A stretch of DNA of 34,293 nt from Ignavibacteriales bacterium (GTDB lineage Bacteria; Bacteroidota; Ignavibacteria; UBA10030; UBA8401): contig JAPLFO010000117.1 of assembly GCA_026390635.1 (NCBI GenBank), positions 1 through 34,293 of the forward strand, read 5' to 3'. A program made the translations under genes and the position numbers. Positions 25,218 through 33,815 of this stretch are shown piece after piece (the stretch's first letter is position 1; every line of letters starts with the position of its first letter). The notes under the pieces were generated by a model. The model did not search any database. It was not told where the DNA came from and saw nothing but the letters and a program-made list of their open reading frames with translations.

Positions 25218-26239
25218 TCCGGTTGGTTCGCCTTGATCTCGCGGATAATCGCGTCGGCCATTTCCTTCGTGCCCGTTGTCGATTGAGGATTCAAATCACG
25301 TGTGACGTGCGTACCTTGTTTCAGAATTGCCTCCACCGCACGATGGACACGTGTCGCAGCCGCCGTCTCACCGAGGTGTTCCAGCATCATCGCACTTGCA
25401 AGAATGATCGCACTTGGATTTGCGAGGTTTTTACCGGCAATGTCCGGCGCACTGCCATGTACAGCCTCGAATATCGCAGCAGTCGTGCCGATATTTGCAC
25501 CCGGAGCGACACCCAGACCGCCGACGAGCCCGGAGCAGAGATCAGACAGAATATCGCCGAAGAGATTCGTGGTCACAATCACATCAAATTGTTCGGGCTT
25601 CATCACCAACTGCATCGCCATGTTATCGACAATTTTATCGTCGAACGTAATGTCCGGATACTCCGCCGCGACGCTCTTCCCCACATCCAGGAAAAGGCCA
25701 CCGGTAAATTTCATGATGTTGGCCTTGTGAACCAGCGTTACCTTTTTCCGGCCATGCTTCCGGGCATAATCGAAAGCGGCGCGAACGATGCGCTCAGAGC
25801 CGAAACGCGTCACCACGCCGATAGTCTCAGCCGCGCTTTTTTGCGCATCAATATAATGCTCAATCCCGGAGTAGAATTCTTCGATATTCTCCCGGAACAT
25901 TACGATATCGACGTCCTTGTATCGAGAGACAACGCCTTCAAAAGACTTGGCAGGGCGCAGATTAATATAGAGATCGAATTCCTTCCGGAGCGCCACATTG
26001 ACGCTTCTGAAGCCCTTTCCAAGCAGGGTCGTCAGCGGTCCCTTCAGCGCAACCCCGTTCTTCTTGACGGAATCAATCGTCGACTGCGGAAGAGGATCTT
26101 TGACGATGTCCACAGCCGCCAGTCCGGCCGCTGCGACTTCCCACTGAATGGGAACTCCCGTCGATTCGATAACGCGGGTGGCCGCTTCGACAATACTCGG
26201 ACCGATTCCGTCCCCTGGAATGAGCGTTACAGTATACAT
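25214..26239 (-). CDS. NAD-type isocitrate dehydrogenase (isocitrate/isopropylmalate family)
   Basis: A beta-decarboxylating dehydrogenase of 341 residues. It has [11 protein letters not shown] at the N-terminus, the substrate-phosphate/Arg cluster [29 protein letters not shown], the metal Asp pair in [12 protein letters not shown] and [15 protein letters not shown] for the cofactor. RENxEExYxGxEH and LRxxxDLYxNLRP fit mitochondrial-type NAD-IDH or homoisocitrate-like enzymes better than LeuB. The TCA-cycle role is an inference. The ATG at 26239 has AGGA five bases upstream; the ATG at 26245 would add two residues. It heads the icd-dus-lysE-ogt string. Confidence 0.88.
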   Translation of the reverse strand: MYTVTLIPGDGIGPSIVEAATRVIESTGVPIQWEVAAAGLAAVDIVKDPLPQSTIDSVKKNGVALKGPLTTLLGKGFRSVNVALRKEFDLYINLRPAKSFEGVVSRYKDVDIVMFRENIEEFYSGIEHYIDAQKSAAETIGVVTRFGSERIVRAAFDYARKHGRKKVTLVHKANIMKFTGGLFLDVGKSVAAEYPDITFDDKIVDNMAMQLVMKPEQFDVIVTTNLFGDILSDLCSGLVGGLGVAPGANIGTTAAIFEAVHGSAPDIAGKNLANPSAIILASAMMLEHLGETAAATRVHRAVEAILKQGTHVTRDLNPQSTTGTKEMADAIIREIKANQPE

Positions 26240-26300
26240 AGGCATCCTGTTTTCTCAATAGTATGAGACCTCTGAAAAACAACTAAACTACGTCATTAAC

Positions 26301-26328
26301 AAAGGGCATTCATTCCGGAATGCCCTTT
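26301..26328 (-). terminator. Terminator between gmd and icd
   Basis: An 11-bp perfect stem (26301-26311 with 26318-26328) with a six-base loop, flanked by AAA and TTT at the stem ends. On the minus strand it is followed by GTTAATG, so the T-run is mostly inside the stem base; termination may be only moderate. It lies downstream of the gmd stop and before icd, the expected place. Confidence 0.6.
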
Positions 26329-26381
26329 CTGCAGTCTTATACAGTTTCACATAGACTGCTCTCTTTTCTCTTTCCCCCCTC

Positions 26382-27350
26382 TTACCGTACCAACGCCAAA
26401 TCCGCGTCAACCATTTCCAACACGAGTTCCCTGAACGTTCTTTTGTACTCCCATCCAAGGACGCGCGTCGCCTTGGCTGGATTGCCGAGGAGAATTTCAA
26501 CCTCCGCCGGACGGAAGAATTGCTGGTCGACCACGACGAATTCGCGATAGTCGAGTCCCGCATGTGAGAACGCCACATCACAGAATTCCCTCACTGAATG
26601 AGCTTCGCCGGAGGCGATCACATAATCGTCCCCCTGCTCCTGCTGCAGCATGAGCCACATCGCGTTGACATAGTCCTGGGCATGTCCCCAATCCCTCTTT
26701 GCATCCAAATTGCCGAGGCGCAAATCTTTCGCAAGACCTTTCTTAATCCGCGCAACTTGTGAAGTAATTTTTCTGGTGACAAATTCAAAGCCCCGCCGGG
26801 GGGATTCATGATTGAAAAGAATGCCGCTCGATGCGCGTATATCGTAGCTCTCCCGATAGTTGCGCGTCAGGTGAAAACCCGCAACTTTGGAAATTCCATA
26901 GGATGAACGCGGATGAAATTGTGTGGACTCTGTTTGCGGCACTTCGTTCACTTTGCCGAACATTTCGCTGGATCCGGCAAAATAGAAGCGCGTCTGGGGA
27001 CAGATGCTTCTCAGCGCGTCCAGAAGATAGTGCGTTCCATTGATGTTCGTGTTCAGAGTGGAAAATTCATCTTCAAATGAATAGCTCACAAAACTCTGCG
27101 CAGCAAGATGGTAGCATTCATCCGGCAAGACGTCGTGCAGGACTTTGTAAACGCTCGGATAACTTTCCAGCGAACCGGAATGAAAGCGGACGTCTTTTCG
27201 AATATGCCTGATGCGCCACATGCGATGTTCAGGATCTTCAAGTGCGACACGCCGGACAATGCCATGCACTTCGTATCCTTTTTCCAGAAGCAATTCAGCC
27301 AGATAAGAGCCGTCCTGGCCGGTAATACCTGTAATAAGAGCTTTTTTCAC
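26382..27350 (-). CDS. gmd: GDP-mannose 4,6-dehydratase
   Basis: Gmd turns GDP-D-mannose into GDP-4-keto-6-deoxymannose, the precursor of fucose, rhamnose and perosamine in surface glycans. The 322-residue extended SDR has GITGQDGSYLAELL for NAD(P) binding, HLAAQSFV, the catalytic FAGSSEMFG with Y-x3-K in SSYGISKVAG, and NHESPRRGFEFVTRKI, which is particular to Gmd. The start is GTG at 27350 with GGAG ten bases upstream; the frame further upstream is not conserved. No fucose synthase (fcl) is next to it, so the final sugar is not known. A palindromic repeat and transposase gene lie immediately upstream. Confidence 0.95.
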   Translation of the reverse strand: MKKALITGITGQDGSYLAELLLEKGYEVHGIVRRVALEDPEHRMWRIRHIRKDVRFHSGSLESYPSVYKVLHDVLPDECYHLAAQSFVSYSFEDEFSTLNTNINGTHYLLDALRSICPQTRFYFAGSSEMFGKVNEVPQTESTQFHPRSSYGISKVAGFHLTRNYRESYDIRASSGILFNHESPRRGFEFVTRKITSQVARIKKGLAKDLRLGNLDAKRDWGHAQDYVNAMWLMLQQEQGDDYVIASGEAHSVREFCDVAFSHAGLDYREFVVVDQQFFRPAEVEILLGNPAKATRVLGWEYKRTFRELVLEMVDADLALVR

Positions 27351-27413
27351 TCTGAAATTTCTCCTCTTTTGAAAGACGACTATTTCGATCATCCAAAGAT
27401 AAGGTACTACTTC

Positions 27414-27494
27414 AGACTTTCCAAGTTTTTACTTTTCAGACCTTTCAGGTCTTTAAGACTTGGGTACTTTTAGTAGGATAAACTTGGAAAGTCT
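27414..27494. repeat. Palindromic element at the 3' end of the transposase gene
   Basis: Perfect 15-base inverted arms, AGACTTTCCAAGT-TT (27414-27428) and its complement (27480-27494), enclose an inner palindrome AGACCT-TTC-AGGTCT (27438-27452). The right arm encodes part of the transposase C-terminus, and the stop codon sits just beside the inner palindrome. The same arm sequence occurs at 28140-28254 on the other side of the gene. Confidence 0.75.
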
Positions 27495-28118
27495 ACCAGT
27501 GGGGCCCTCCTCGGACGCATTCTCATCGATATCTACATTCGATGGAATATTCTTATGAAATTCGATAAAATCATTCTTGCCGCCGAACCATTGTAATAAT
27601 TCAAGTTTACTTATCTTCGTCGGCTGGTCTTTTACCAACGTATCATACGAACTCCATCGGTACAGACTTAAGTCATCGGTAAACTTATGATGAACAGGAT
27701 TGTTGTGTATATATAAAATCATTTTTGCAAAATAGGCATCGCTTCTAATTTCTCTTCGCCGAAAATTCTTCTGGAATAAGCTGCCGGAACGTTTTTCCTG
27801 CTTATTAATTGCTTTGGAATATGACATAAAGAGTTTCCGAAATTGCTCGCTGACGATAGTGGGTGGTTGGCGTTCCAAGCTTTTCTTTTTGACCTGGGAA
27901 TCACTTGGGAAGTCTTTGACCCTGACCAGCATATGAAAATGATTCGGCATCAAACAATAGGCAAAGGTATCAAGATAGGTGGAAAGGTAATAATCGTACT
28001 TTGACAAAAAGTACCGGTAGTTGTCGTCTTTGTAGAAAAGATTGCAGCTGTCATTACCGCGATTGTAAATGTGATAATATTTCCCCTGTTCGAGCGGCTG
28101 GAGGTTTTTCAGTGGCAT
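27453..28118 (-). CDS. REP-associated tyrosine transposase (Y1/HUH)
   Basis: A 221-residue Y1 HUH nuclease of the RAYT type, single-strand DNA transposase relatives that act on palindromic repeats. The N-terminus has YYHIYNRG, the metal-binding HUH is H60-F-H62 in CLMPNHFHMLV, the candidate nucleophile is Y100 in MSYSKAINKQ, and the family tail has SGSLFQKNFRRREI and YIHNNPV. AGGGG lies six bases before the ATG. The last 13 residues (RLSKFILLKVPKS) are encoded by the palindromic repeat itself, and similar palindromes flank the gene on both sides. The gene is intact. Confidence 0.93.
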   Translation of the reverse strand: MPLKNLQPLEQGKYYHIYNRGNDSCNLFYKDDNYRYFLSKYDYYLSTYLDTFAYCLMPNHFHMLVRVKDFPSDSQVKKKSLERQPPTIVSEQFRKLFMSYSKAINKQEKRSGSLFQKNFRRREIRSDAYFAKMILYIHNNPVHHKFTDDLSLYRWSSYDTLVKDQPTKISKLELLQWFGGKNDFIEFHKNIPSNVDIDENASEEGPTGRLSKFILLKVPKS

Positions 28119-28139
28119 GATTTCCCCTTGTTTATGATC

Positions 28140-28254
28140 GACTTTCCAAGTTTTCCTTTTAAGGTTCGGATCTTAGACTTTCCAAGTCTTGCTTTTGTAG
28201 ACTCATCAGATCCTCAAGACTTGAGCAGCCCGACTAGAACATACTTGGAAAGTC
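28140..28254. repeat. Palindromic element upstream of the transposase gene
   Basis: Outer arms GACTTTCCAAGT (28140-28151) and ACTTGGAAAGTC (28243-28254) match the arms of the element at 27414-27494. Inside are AGACTT-TCC-AAGTCT (28175-28189), CTCAAG-A-CTTGAG (28213-28225) and GGATCT/AGATCC (28168-28173, 28208-28213). The nested palindromes could fold into a branched cruciform, as expected for a substrate of an HUH transposase. It lies between the transposase start and the end of the SPFH gene. Confidence 0.75.
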
Positions 28255-28264
28255 TAATCCCCTT

Positions 28265-29221
28265 CTATTTTTTCTTTGTCTCCGGCGCCAGACTTTCTTC
28301 CGGACGATTCATTGCAGTAAATATCTTTCCGATCGAACCAACGAAGCCGGCAACATCCGAGAGATTGGACGGGATGATCATCGCGTTGTTCTTCTGAGCG
28401 AGTTTTCCAAACTCACCAAGATATTGCTCGGCGATTCGGAGATTGACGGCGTCGGATCCCCCCTTGTCATTGATAGCGTTCGCTATTTCCCGAATGCCTT
28501 TTGCCGTGGCGAAGGCGACGCGTTCGATTTCCTGCGCCCGACCCTCGGCTTCGTTGATCCTTTTCATTTTCTCACCTTCTGAGCGGGCGATCGCTTCCTG
28601 TTTATCACCTTCGGCGCGATTGATCTTCGCTTGTTTATCTCCTTCCGATTCGGCGATGAGTGCGCGCTTCTCCCGCTCCGCACGCATCTGTTTTTCCATA
28701 GCATCTTTGATGCTCGCCGGAGGCAAAATATTTTTGATCTCGTGCCGTGTGATCTTTATTCCCCAAGGTTCGGATGCTTTGTCCACGGCAGCAACTATCT
28801 CCTGGTTGATCTTTTCGCGCTCTTCAAACGTTCTGTCCAACTCGATTCTGCCGATTTCACTGCGCATCGTTGTCTGCGCCAACTGCGTGCAGGCAAATTC
28901 ATAGTTCGTGATGCCGTACGACGCCTTCACGGGATCAGTGATCTGCATGTACAAAATGCCGTCCACCTCAACAGAAATATTGTCTTGCGTGATGCAGCCC
29001 TGCGGTGGAACATCAATTACCATTTCCTTCATGGAAAGCTTATACGCGATGTTGTCGAAGAACGGAATCAAGATGTGGAATCCTGCGTCCAACGTCGCGT
29101 GATATTTTCCCAACCGTTCTACTATGAACACTGTCTTCTGTGGAACGACGCGCGCCGTTTTCAGCAACGTAATCATGACAAACAACGCAAGCGCAATCAG
29201 TACAATCGTTTCGGGTCCCAT
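28265..29221 (-). CDS. SPFH/stomatin-family membrane protein
   Basis: A 318-residue stomatin-like protein: one N-terminal membrane helix (ETIVLIALALFVMITLL), the SPFH/band 7 domain from VVPQKTVFIVERLGKY to the DRTFEEREKIN segment, and a long Ala/Glu/Lys coiled coil (AESEGDKQAKINRAEGDKQ) for oligomer formation. Such proteins form ring-shaped assemblies that organise membrane microdomains and protease quality control. AAGGAG eight bases before the ATG supports the start. Its partner NfeD is 17 bases upstream in transcription order, the usual pairing. Confidence 0.94.
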   Translation of the reverse strand: MGPETIVLIALALFVMITLLKTARVVPQKTVFIVERLGKYHATLDAGFHILIPFFDNIAYKLSMKEMVIDVPPQGCITQDNISVEVDGILYMQITDPVKASYGITNYEFACTQLAQTTMRSEIGRIELDRTFEEREKINQEIVAAVDKASEPWGIKITRHEIKNILPPASIKDAMEKQMRAEREKRALIAESEGDKQAKINRAEGDKQEAIARSEGEKMKRINEAEGRAQEIERVAFATAKGIREIANAINDKGGSDAVNLRIAEQYLGEFGKLAQKNNAMIIPSNLSDVAGFVGSIGKIFTAMNRPEESLAPETKKK

Positions 29222-29238
29222 GGTGTGTACTCCTTCGA

Positions 29239-29712
29239 TTATTCATTTGCAGTTAGTGGACGCACCTTCAATTTCAAGTTATTGCGCTCAACAATTTCCA
29301 CAACGTCCCCCGCTTTGATCGGGACGTCGGCAACTGCATCCCACCTTGTTCCATGAAATTCGACCTTCCCGCCGACCGTATCCGGACGAATATCATTCTT
29401 CACGACCACACGCTGCCCCTTGATGTCGTCGATAGTTTCTCCAGGTTTCAGCTTGCCGATCACCCTGCCCTTGAAATAGCGTTGTCCCTGTCTGCGAAAC
29501 AACAACAGCAACAGCAGGGATGATACCAGCCAGATGATGAGCTGCGTATCGAAACCCGCCGCAAGTCCGATAACGATGGTGAGCGCGGCCACCCAGGCGC
29601 CGGCGCCGAAAAAGATCATGACAAACCCGGGTAGGATCAGTTCGCTGAACATGACAACCAGGCCCGCCAGGAACCAAAGTAATTCAGCCGGCATGGAGAT
29701 TGTTGCAGTCAT
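29239..29712 (-). CDS. NfeD-family membrane protein
   Basis: A short NfeD (157 residues): three or four N-terminal helices (LLWFLAGLVVMFSELILPGF is typical), then a soluble OB-fold beta-barrel (GQRVVVKNDIRPDTVGGKVEF, then GDVVEIVERNNLKLKV). The serine-protease domain of long NfeD forms is absent. It is paired with the stomatin gene, with which such proteins interact. AAGGAAGGA directly upstream supports the ATG at 29712 over a longer in-frame start (29775). Confidence 0.92.
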   Translation of the reverse strand: MTATISMPAELLWFLAGLVVMFSELILPGFVMIFFGAGAWVAALTIVIGLAAGFDTQLIIWLVSSLLLLLLFRRQGQRYFKGRVIGKLKPGETIDDIKGQRVVVKNDIRPDTVGGKVEFHGTRWDAVADVPIKAGDVVEIVERNNLKLKVRPLTANE

Positions 29713-29782
29713 AGTATTCCTTCCTTTCACAGAGAAGTTTTTCAACGATACACGTTCCTTTTGACGGACGTGCACAGACGTC

Positions 29783-30448
29783 TCAGCGGCTCTTATCCGG
29801 ATACGGCGGAGGCTCGGGCAATTTCACCGGATTCTTTTTCATCTCCTCTTTGATGACTTCGATGGCTTTGTTCAGCTGTTCATCGACGCCGCTGAATTCC
29901 AGCGCCGGATCGTTGTCGACAACGATATCCGGATCAACACCGTAGCCTTCCATAATCCACGACTTTCCTTCGATGTCGTACCGCGAGAATTCCGGTCGGT
30001 TCAGGTAGCCCCCGTCCACAAACGGAAGCGTGCCGCGAATGCCCACGACGCCTCCCCATGTGCGCTTGCCGATGACCGGACCGAGTTTATAATGTTTGAA
30101 TCGAAATGCAAAGATATCTCCGTCCGACGCGGAGAATTCATTGATCAGCGCCACCTTCGGGCCGAGCACCGTCCCGCCCGGATCGACGGAAATCGATGTA
30201 TTGCGCGCGATATCGATCATCGCAATTTCGCGGCGCAGCCTCTCGATGATCATCGGCGACACATTTCCTCCGCCATTGCCGCGATCGTCAATGATCAACG
30301 CTTCCTTCCTCAACTGAGGATAGTAATATTTCACAAACTCATTCAGTCCGTGAGCGCCCATATCGGGAACATGAATGTAGCCGACTTTTCCGTCCGTCGC
30401 TTTCGTCACGATGTCGATATTCCGCTGCACCCAATTATAGTAATACAA
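29783..30448 (-). pseudogene. C-terminal fragment of a tricorn-like S41 peptidase
   Basis: The frame gives the C-terminal catalytic half of a tricorn-type S41 peptidase: LYYYNWVQRNIDIVTKAT, GKVGYIHVPDMG, LIIDDRGNGGGNVSP, and NEFSASDGDIFAFRF with the nucleophile Ser followed by Asp. It continues the gene at 30406-32967 in another frame: upstream of 30448 the same frame reads IADERQL, which normally follows the PDZ domain. The TTG at 30448 is only the first start-like codon and has no ribosome binding site, so independent translation is unlikely. Confidence 0.8.
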
Positions 30449-32967
30449 CTGCCGCTCGTCAGCAATCCCACCAGCGCCTGATAGATATCCTGCATTTCCT
30501 TCGTGGACTTTCCATTGACGGCAAGAATGTATTCACCTTCTTTGGCCTCCACGCCGATATCCGTCAGCGGGGAACGCAGTGCCGGGTCCCAATTTTGTCC
30601 TTTCAAGATGCGTACAATGCGGTAGTACGAAGAAGCAGCATCACGTTCGAGCTGTGCACCGAGCAAGCCCTGCGGAATGCGCTCCGGCTTGGGCATGTCC
30701 CCGCCGCCCACGTACGAGTGCCCGACACTCAGTTCACCTATCATTTCCCCGATGATATAGGTAAGATCCGCGCGGTGATTCACAAACGGCAGCAGCACTT
30801 CATAATTTTTCTTCACGCCTTCCCAATTCACATGGTGCATGAACGGATCATAGAAGAAGTCCCGCATCTGGCGCCACGCCTCGTAATAGATCTGATGCCA
30901 CTCCTCTGCGCGGTTGAGATTCATTTTGAGATCCGAGAGAACCAGCTTGTCCTTCACCTCGATGCGCGCAGTGGGAAGGTCCAGAATTGCATACCCGCCG
31001 TCAGACGATACGATCATCTTCTTTCCGTCGGCAGAAATCTCATAGGCACCGATATCACCCAGTTCCGTTTCTTTCTGCTTTTCCAGATCGTAGAACAAGA
31101 GCCGCGGTTTCTCGTCGCGGCTGCCCCGCCGGACGTAGAATACTTTGTCTCCAACCGCAGTAATGTGCCGGTAGCTCGATGCAGTCACCGGGAGCACTCC
31201 AATACGCTGCTGAAGGGATTCGATCGATACTTTCACCTGCGGCTTCGCCTCTGCCTCTTTTTTCTTTTCGGGTTCTTTCTTCTCTTCCTTGATTGCCACT
31301 TCATCGCTCTTTGGGGCGAATGGAGATTTTGTATCCGCGGAGAGCGTGACGAAATAGATTTTTTCCATATCGCCGTAGGCGTGATTCCATTCTGTCTGGC
31401 TGTACGTCGGATTGAATGTCCGGTCCGAGACGAAGAAGAGATACTTCCCGTCAGCGCTGAAGACAGGTTCGCCGCTCGAATACCAGCCATCCGTCACCGG
31501 ATAGATTTCTTTCTTCTCCACCGAATAAAGCTGGATCGTCGTCATCACTTTTTCTTCCGGCCTGGCAAATGCGATCCATTTGCTGTCCGGCGACCAGCTA
31601 TAGTCGGAGAATTCAAATGCCGTCGCCTGAGCAACGAGAGTCACTTTCTGCGATTCCACATCAACATATTGGAGCCGCTGCATTTTATCCGCCCAGAGAA
31701 GTTTCTTGCTGTCGGGAGACCAGAGAATCTGAAACTTGTAGGTATCGCTGTTTCTTGTCAGCTGCTTCCCCGGTGCGCTGCCATCCTGGGGCATCACATA
31801 GACTTCATTGTCGCCGGTCGCGTCGGAGATATAGGCTATCCATTTCCCATCCGGAGACCAGACTGCATTCCGCTCGTGGACGCCGGAGGTGTTCGTCAGA
31901 TTGCGCGTATTGCCGTACTTGGCCGGAACTGTAAACAATTCGCCGCGTGCGCCGAACAGTGCGCGATTGCCGTCCGGGGATATCTCAAAAGCCGAAATAT
32001 TTTTGCTGACATCAATACTGCCGCCGCGGCCGACAGCAAAATCTTCCGCGATTGAAACAGGAATCTTCGTTACGGTTTCAGCGACAGCATCGAGCCGGTA
32101 CAAGAATCCACCGTTCTCAAAGACAACTGACGTTTGATCCGCTGAGGGAAACTTGACATCAAAGTCCTTGAAGAACGTCAACTGTTTCGTCTCCCGGCTT
32201 GCGAGATCATAGGAGTAGAGATTCAGGCGCTTGACATGATCCCGTCCGTCTCTGTCCGAGCTGAAATAGATTTTATCCCCGATCCACATTGGAATGATAT
32301 CCTGTGCGGGATTGTTGGTCAGATTGATGGTCTTCTTTGTTTCAAAGTCATACAGCCAGATATCGTCTGCCTGGCCGCCGCGATATCGCTTCCAGGTGCG
32401 AAATTCTCTGAACACCCGGTTGTACACCATTTTCTTTCCATCCGGAGAAAACGAACAAAAGCCGCCGCGCGGAAGAGGAAGCTGTACTGGTGCACCACCC
32501 TGAACGGAAGCAACATAGAGTTGCCCGATAAAATCATTTGCTTCGATCCGTCGCGACCGGTAGACAATCTCGCTGTTGCTCTTCCATGCCATCACAATAT
32601 TGTTCGGACCCATTCTGTCGGAAACATCATCACGGTCAAGAGTTGCGGTGTACGTCAGGCGCCGCGGTACACCGCCGTCGGCAGGCATCGTATAGACTTC
32701 GGTATTTCCATCGTACTGGCCTGTGAATGCGATCGTAGATCCGTCCGGTGAGAATCGGGCGAACATTTCGAATCCGACGTCGTTGGTAATTTTGCGGGCA
32801 ATCCCCCCGGCAGCGGCGACGGCATAGAGATCACCGGCGTATGTGAACACGACAGTGTTTCCATGGATGGCGGGGAATCTCAGGAGGCGAGCTTCTTTCT
32901 GCCCCCAAAGTTGCTCGGCCCCAAATACTGAAATCACCATTAGCAGTGCGACGAAGCGAATTCTCAT
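30406..32967 (-). pseudogene. N-terminal part of a tricorn-like S41 peptidase (frame-disrupted)
   Basis: An 853-residue frame with a signal peptide (about 22 residues ending at LWGQ), then two beta-propeller regions built of repeats such as FSPDGSTIAFTG, WSPDGKWIAYIS, WSPDSKWIAFA and FSADGKYLFFVS, a Lys/Glu linker (EEKKEPEKKKEAEAK), the S41 helical domain with GELSVGHSYVGGGD that holds the catalytic His, and the first half of the PDZ domain (VNGKSTKEMQDIYQALVG). The frame then changes and stops after about 19 unrelated residues. The rest of the protein is in a different frame at 29783-30448. AAGGAG five bases before the ATG is intact. Such enzymes degrade peptides in the periplasm; this copy cannot make the full protein. 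Confidence 0.85.
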
Positions 32968-33357
32968 ACAAACTCCTTCTCTTTACTTGACAGTGTGTCT
33001 TTGGCTATGCGGGAAATATGTGCGACGATGGTCTCGAACAAATCATGCTGAGTGACAGTGAGCGCGGCAGTGACAATGTTCCGCACGAACAAACGCCGAG
33101 CAAAAGAGCGGTATGGCGAGCAGCATTCTTCATTCAATGGATGGTCATGGACATGTCAGGAACTTCACGCAATGGAGTAGTGTTAAGGTATTGAAAGGTG
33201 GATTGAATTGCAATTGCGGTCAACACCTGGCGGTCAGCGTTTGAAATGATGATCCGTACCCGCAAACGATTCAGTTCGACCAGAAACGTGGGAGAAAATC
33301 TAGATTCAAGATAGTTCGAAAAATGATTTTATTACAAAAAAACACTACATTGGGAAT
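32968..33357. other. 390-base intergenic region, no gene seen
   Basis: The region separates the divergent S41 peptidase gene (-) and a small plus-strand gene. Beyond the AAGGAG site of the peptidase at 32973-32978 and a self-complementary AATTGCAATT around 33208, I see no coding frame, terminator or clear promoter. Confidence 0.5.
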
Positions 33358-33606
33358 ATGCGCAACAAGGATATCCAAATACGGCACAACAAAGTGAAAG
33401 AAAACGTTGTGTTTTGCTCCGAATGCGGCGCCCAACTCGATGAGTTCTGGCAGACGCCGGAATCAAAAGATCCCGCCTTAACAAAGGCGCGATCCGAGTG
33501 GTGCAAAAAACAAGGGCGCTTCACCGGCGAGATGTGCTCGAAGCACTTCATATCAAACCCCGATGCGGTTCTTCCTCCCCTTGACGACGCCGAAGACGAA
33601 CAATAG
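33358..33606 (+). CDS. Small Cys-rich (zinc-ribbon-like) protein
   Basis: An 82-residue frame with C20-x2-C23 (VVFCSECGAQ), then C49 and C60-x2-H63, which could bind one zinc ion. The C-terminus is acidic (DDAEDEQ). I do not recognise a family. It is the only plus-strand gene in the right third of the window. There is only a weak GGGA two bases before the ATG, and a longer minus-strand frame covers the same bases without protein-like features, so the call rests on the Cys pattern and codon look. Confidence 0.5.
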   Translation: MRNKDIQIRHNKVKENVVFCSECGAQLDEFWQTPESKDPALTKARSEWCKKQGRFTGEMCSKHFISNPDAVLPPLDDAEDEQ

Positions 33607-33741
33607 AACAGCCGTCCTCCTGATTGCCGGGTGAAGCGGACTTCCCGCTTTCCGTGGAGATCTCTCTGCAGTACTTTCTCCAAGCTGACTACTTCAACAT
33701 AGCTGCAACATTCTTTCTTTCCGAAGCGGAAGTTGGTATTG

Positions 33742-33765
33742 GTCATCTCGGCTGCGCTCGATGAC
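33742..33765 (+). repeat. REP-like palindrome, copy 2
   Basis: Reads GTCATCTCGGCT then GCGCTCGATGAC; it matches the complement of 18336-18359 at 23 of 24 positions. The arms GTCATC and GATGAC can pair. It sits in a 209-base gap between two genes, as REP-type elements do. Confidence 0.6.
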
Positions 33766-33815
33766 TGCTACAGACGTCGCTCGGCATCAAAACAGAAAAA
33801 ACATCTCCTCATCCA

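Noticed and set aside
30595-32055. 486-codon plus-strand frame opposite the S41 peptidase
   Set aside because: A long antisense open frame explained by codon bias of the peptidase gene; His/Arg/Phe-rich with no domains.
33345-33746. 133-codon minus-strand frame opposite the small Cys-rich gene
   Set aside because: Residue make-up is like an antisense shadow (Ser/Arg/Cys/Phe-rich) with no recognisable domain and no ribosome binding site.
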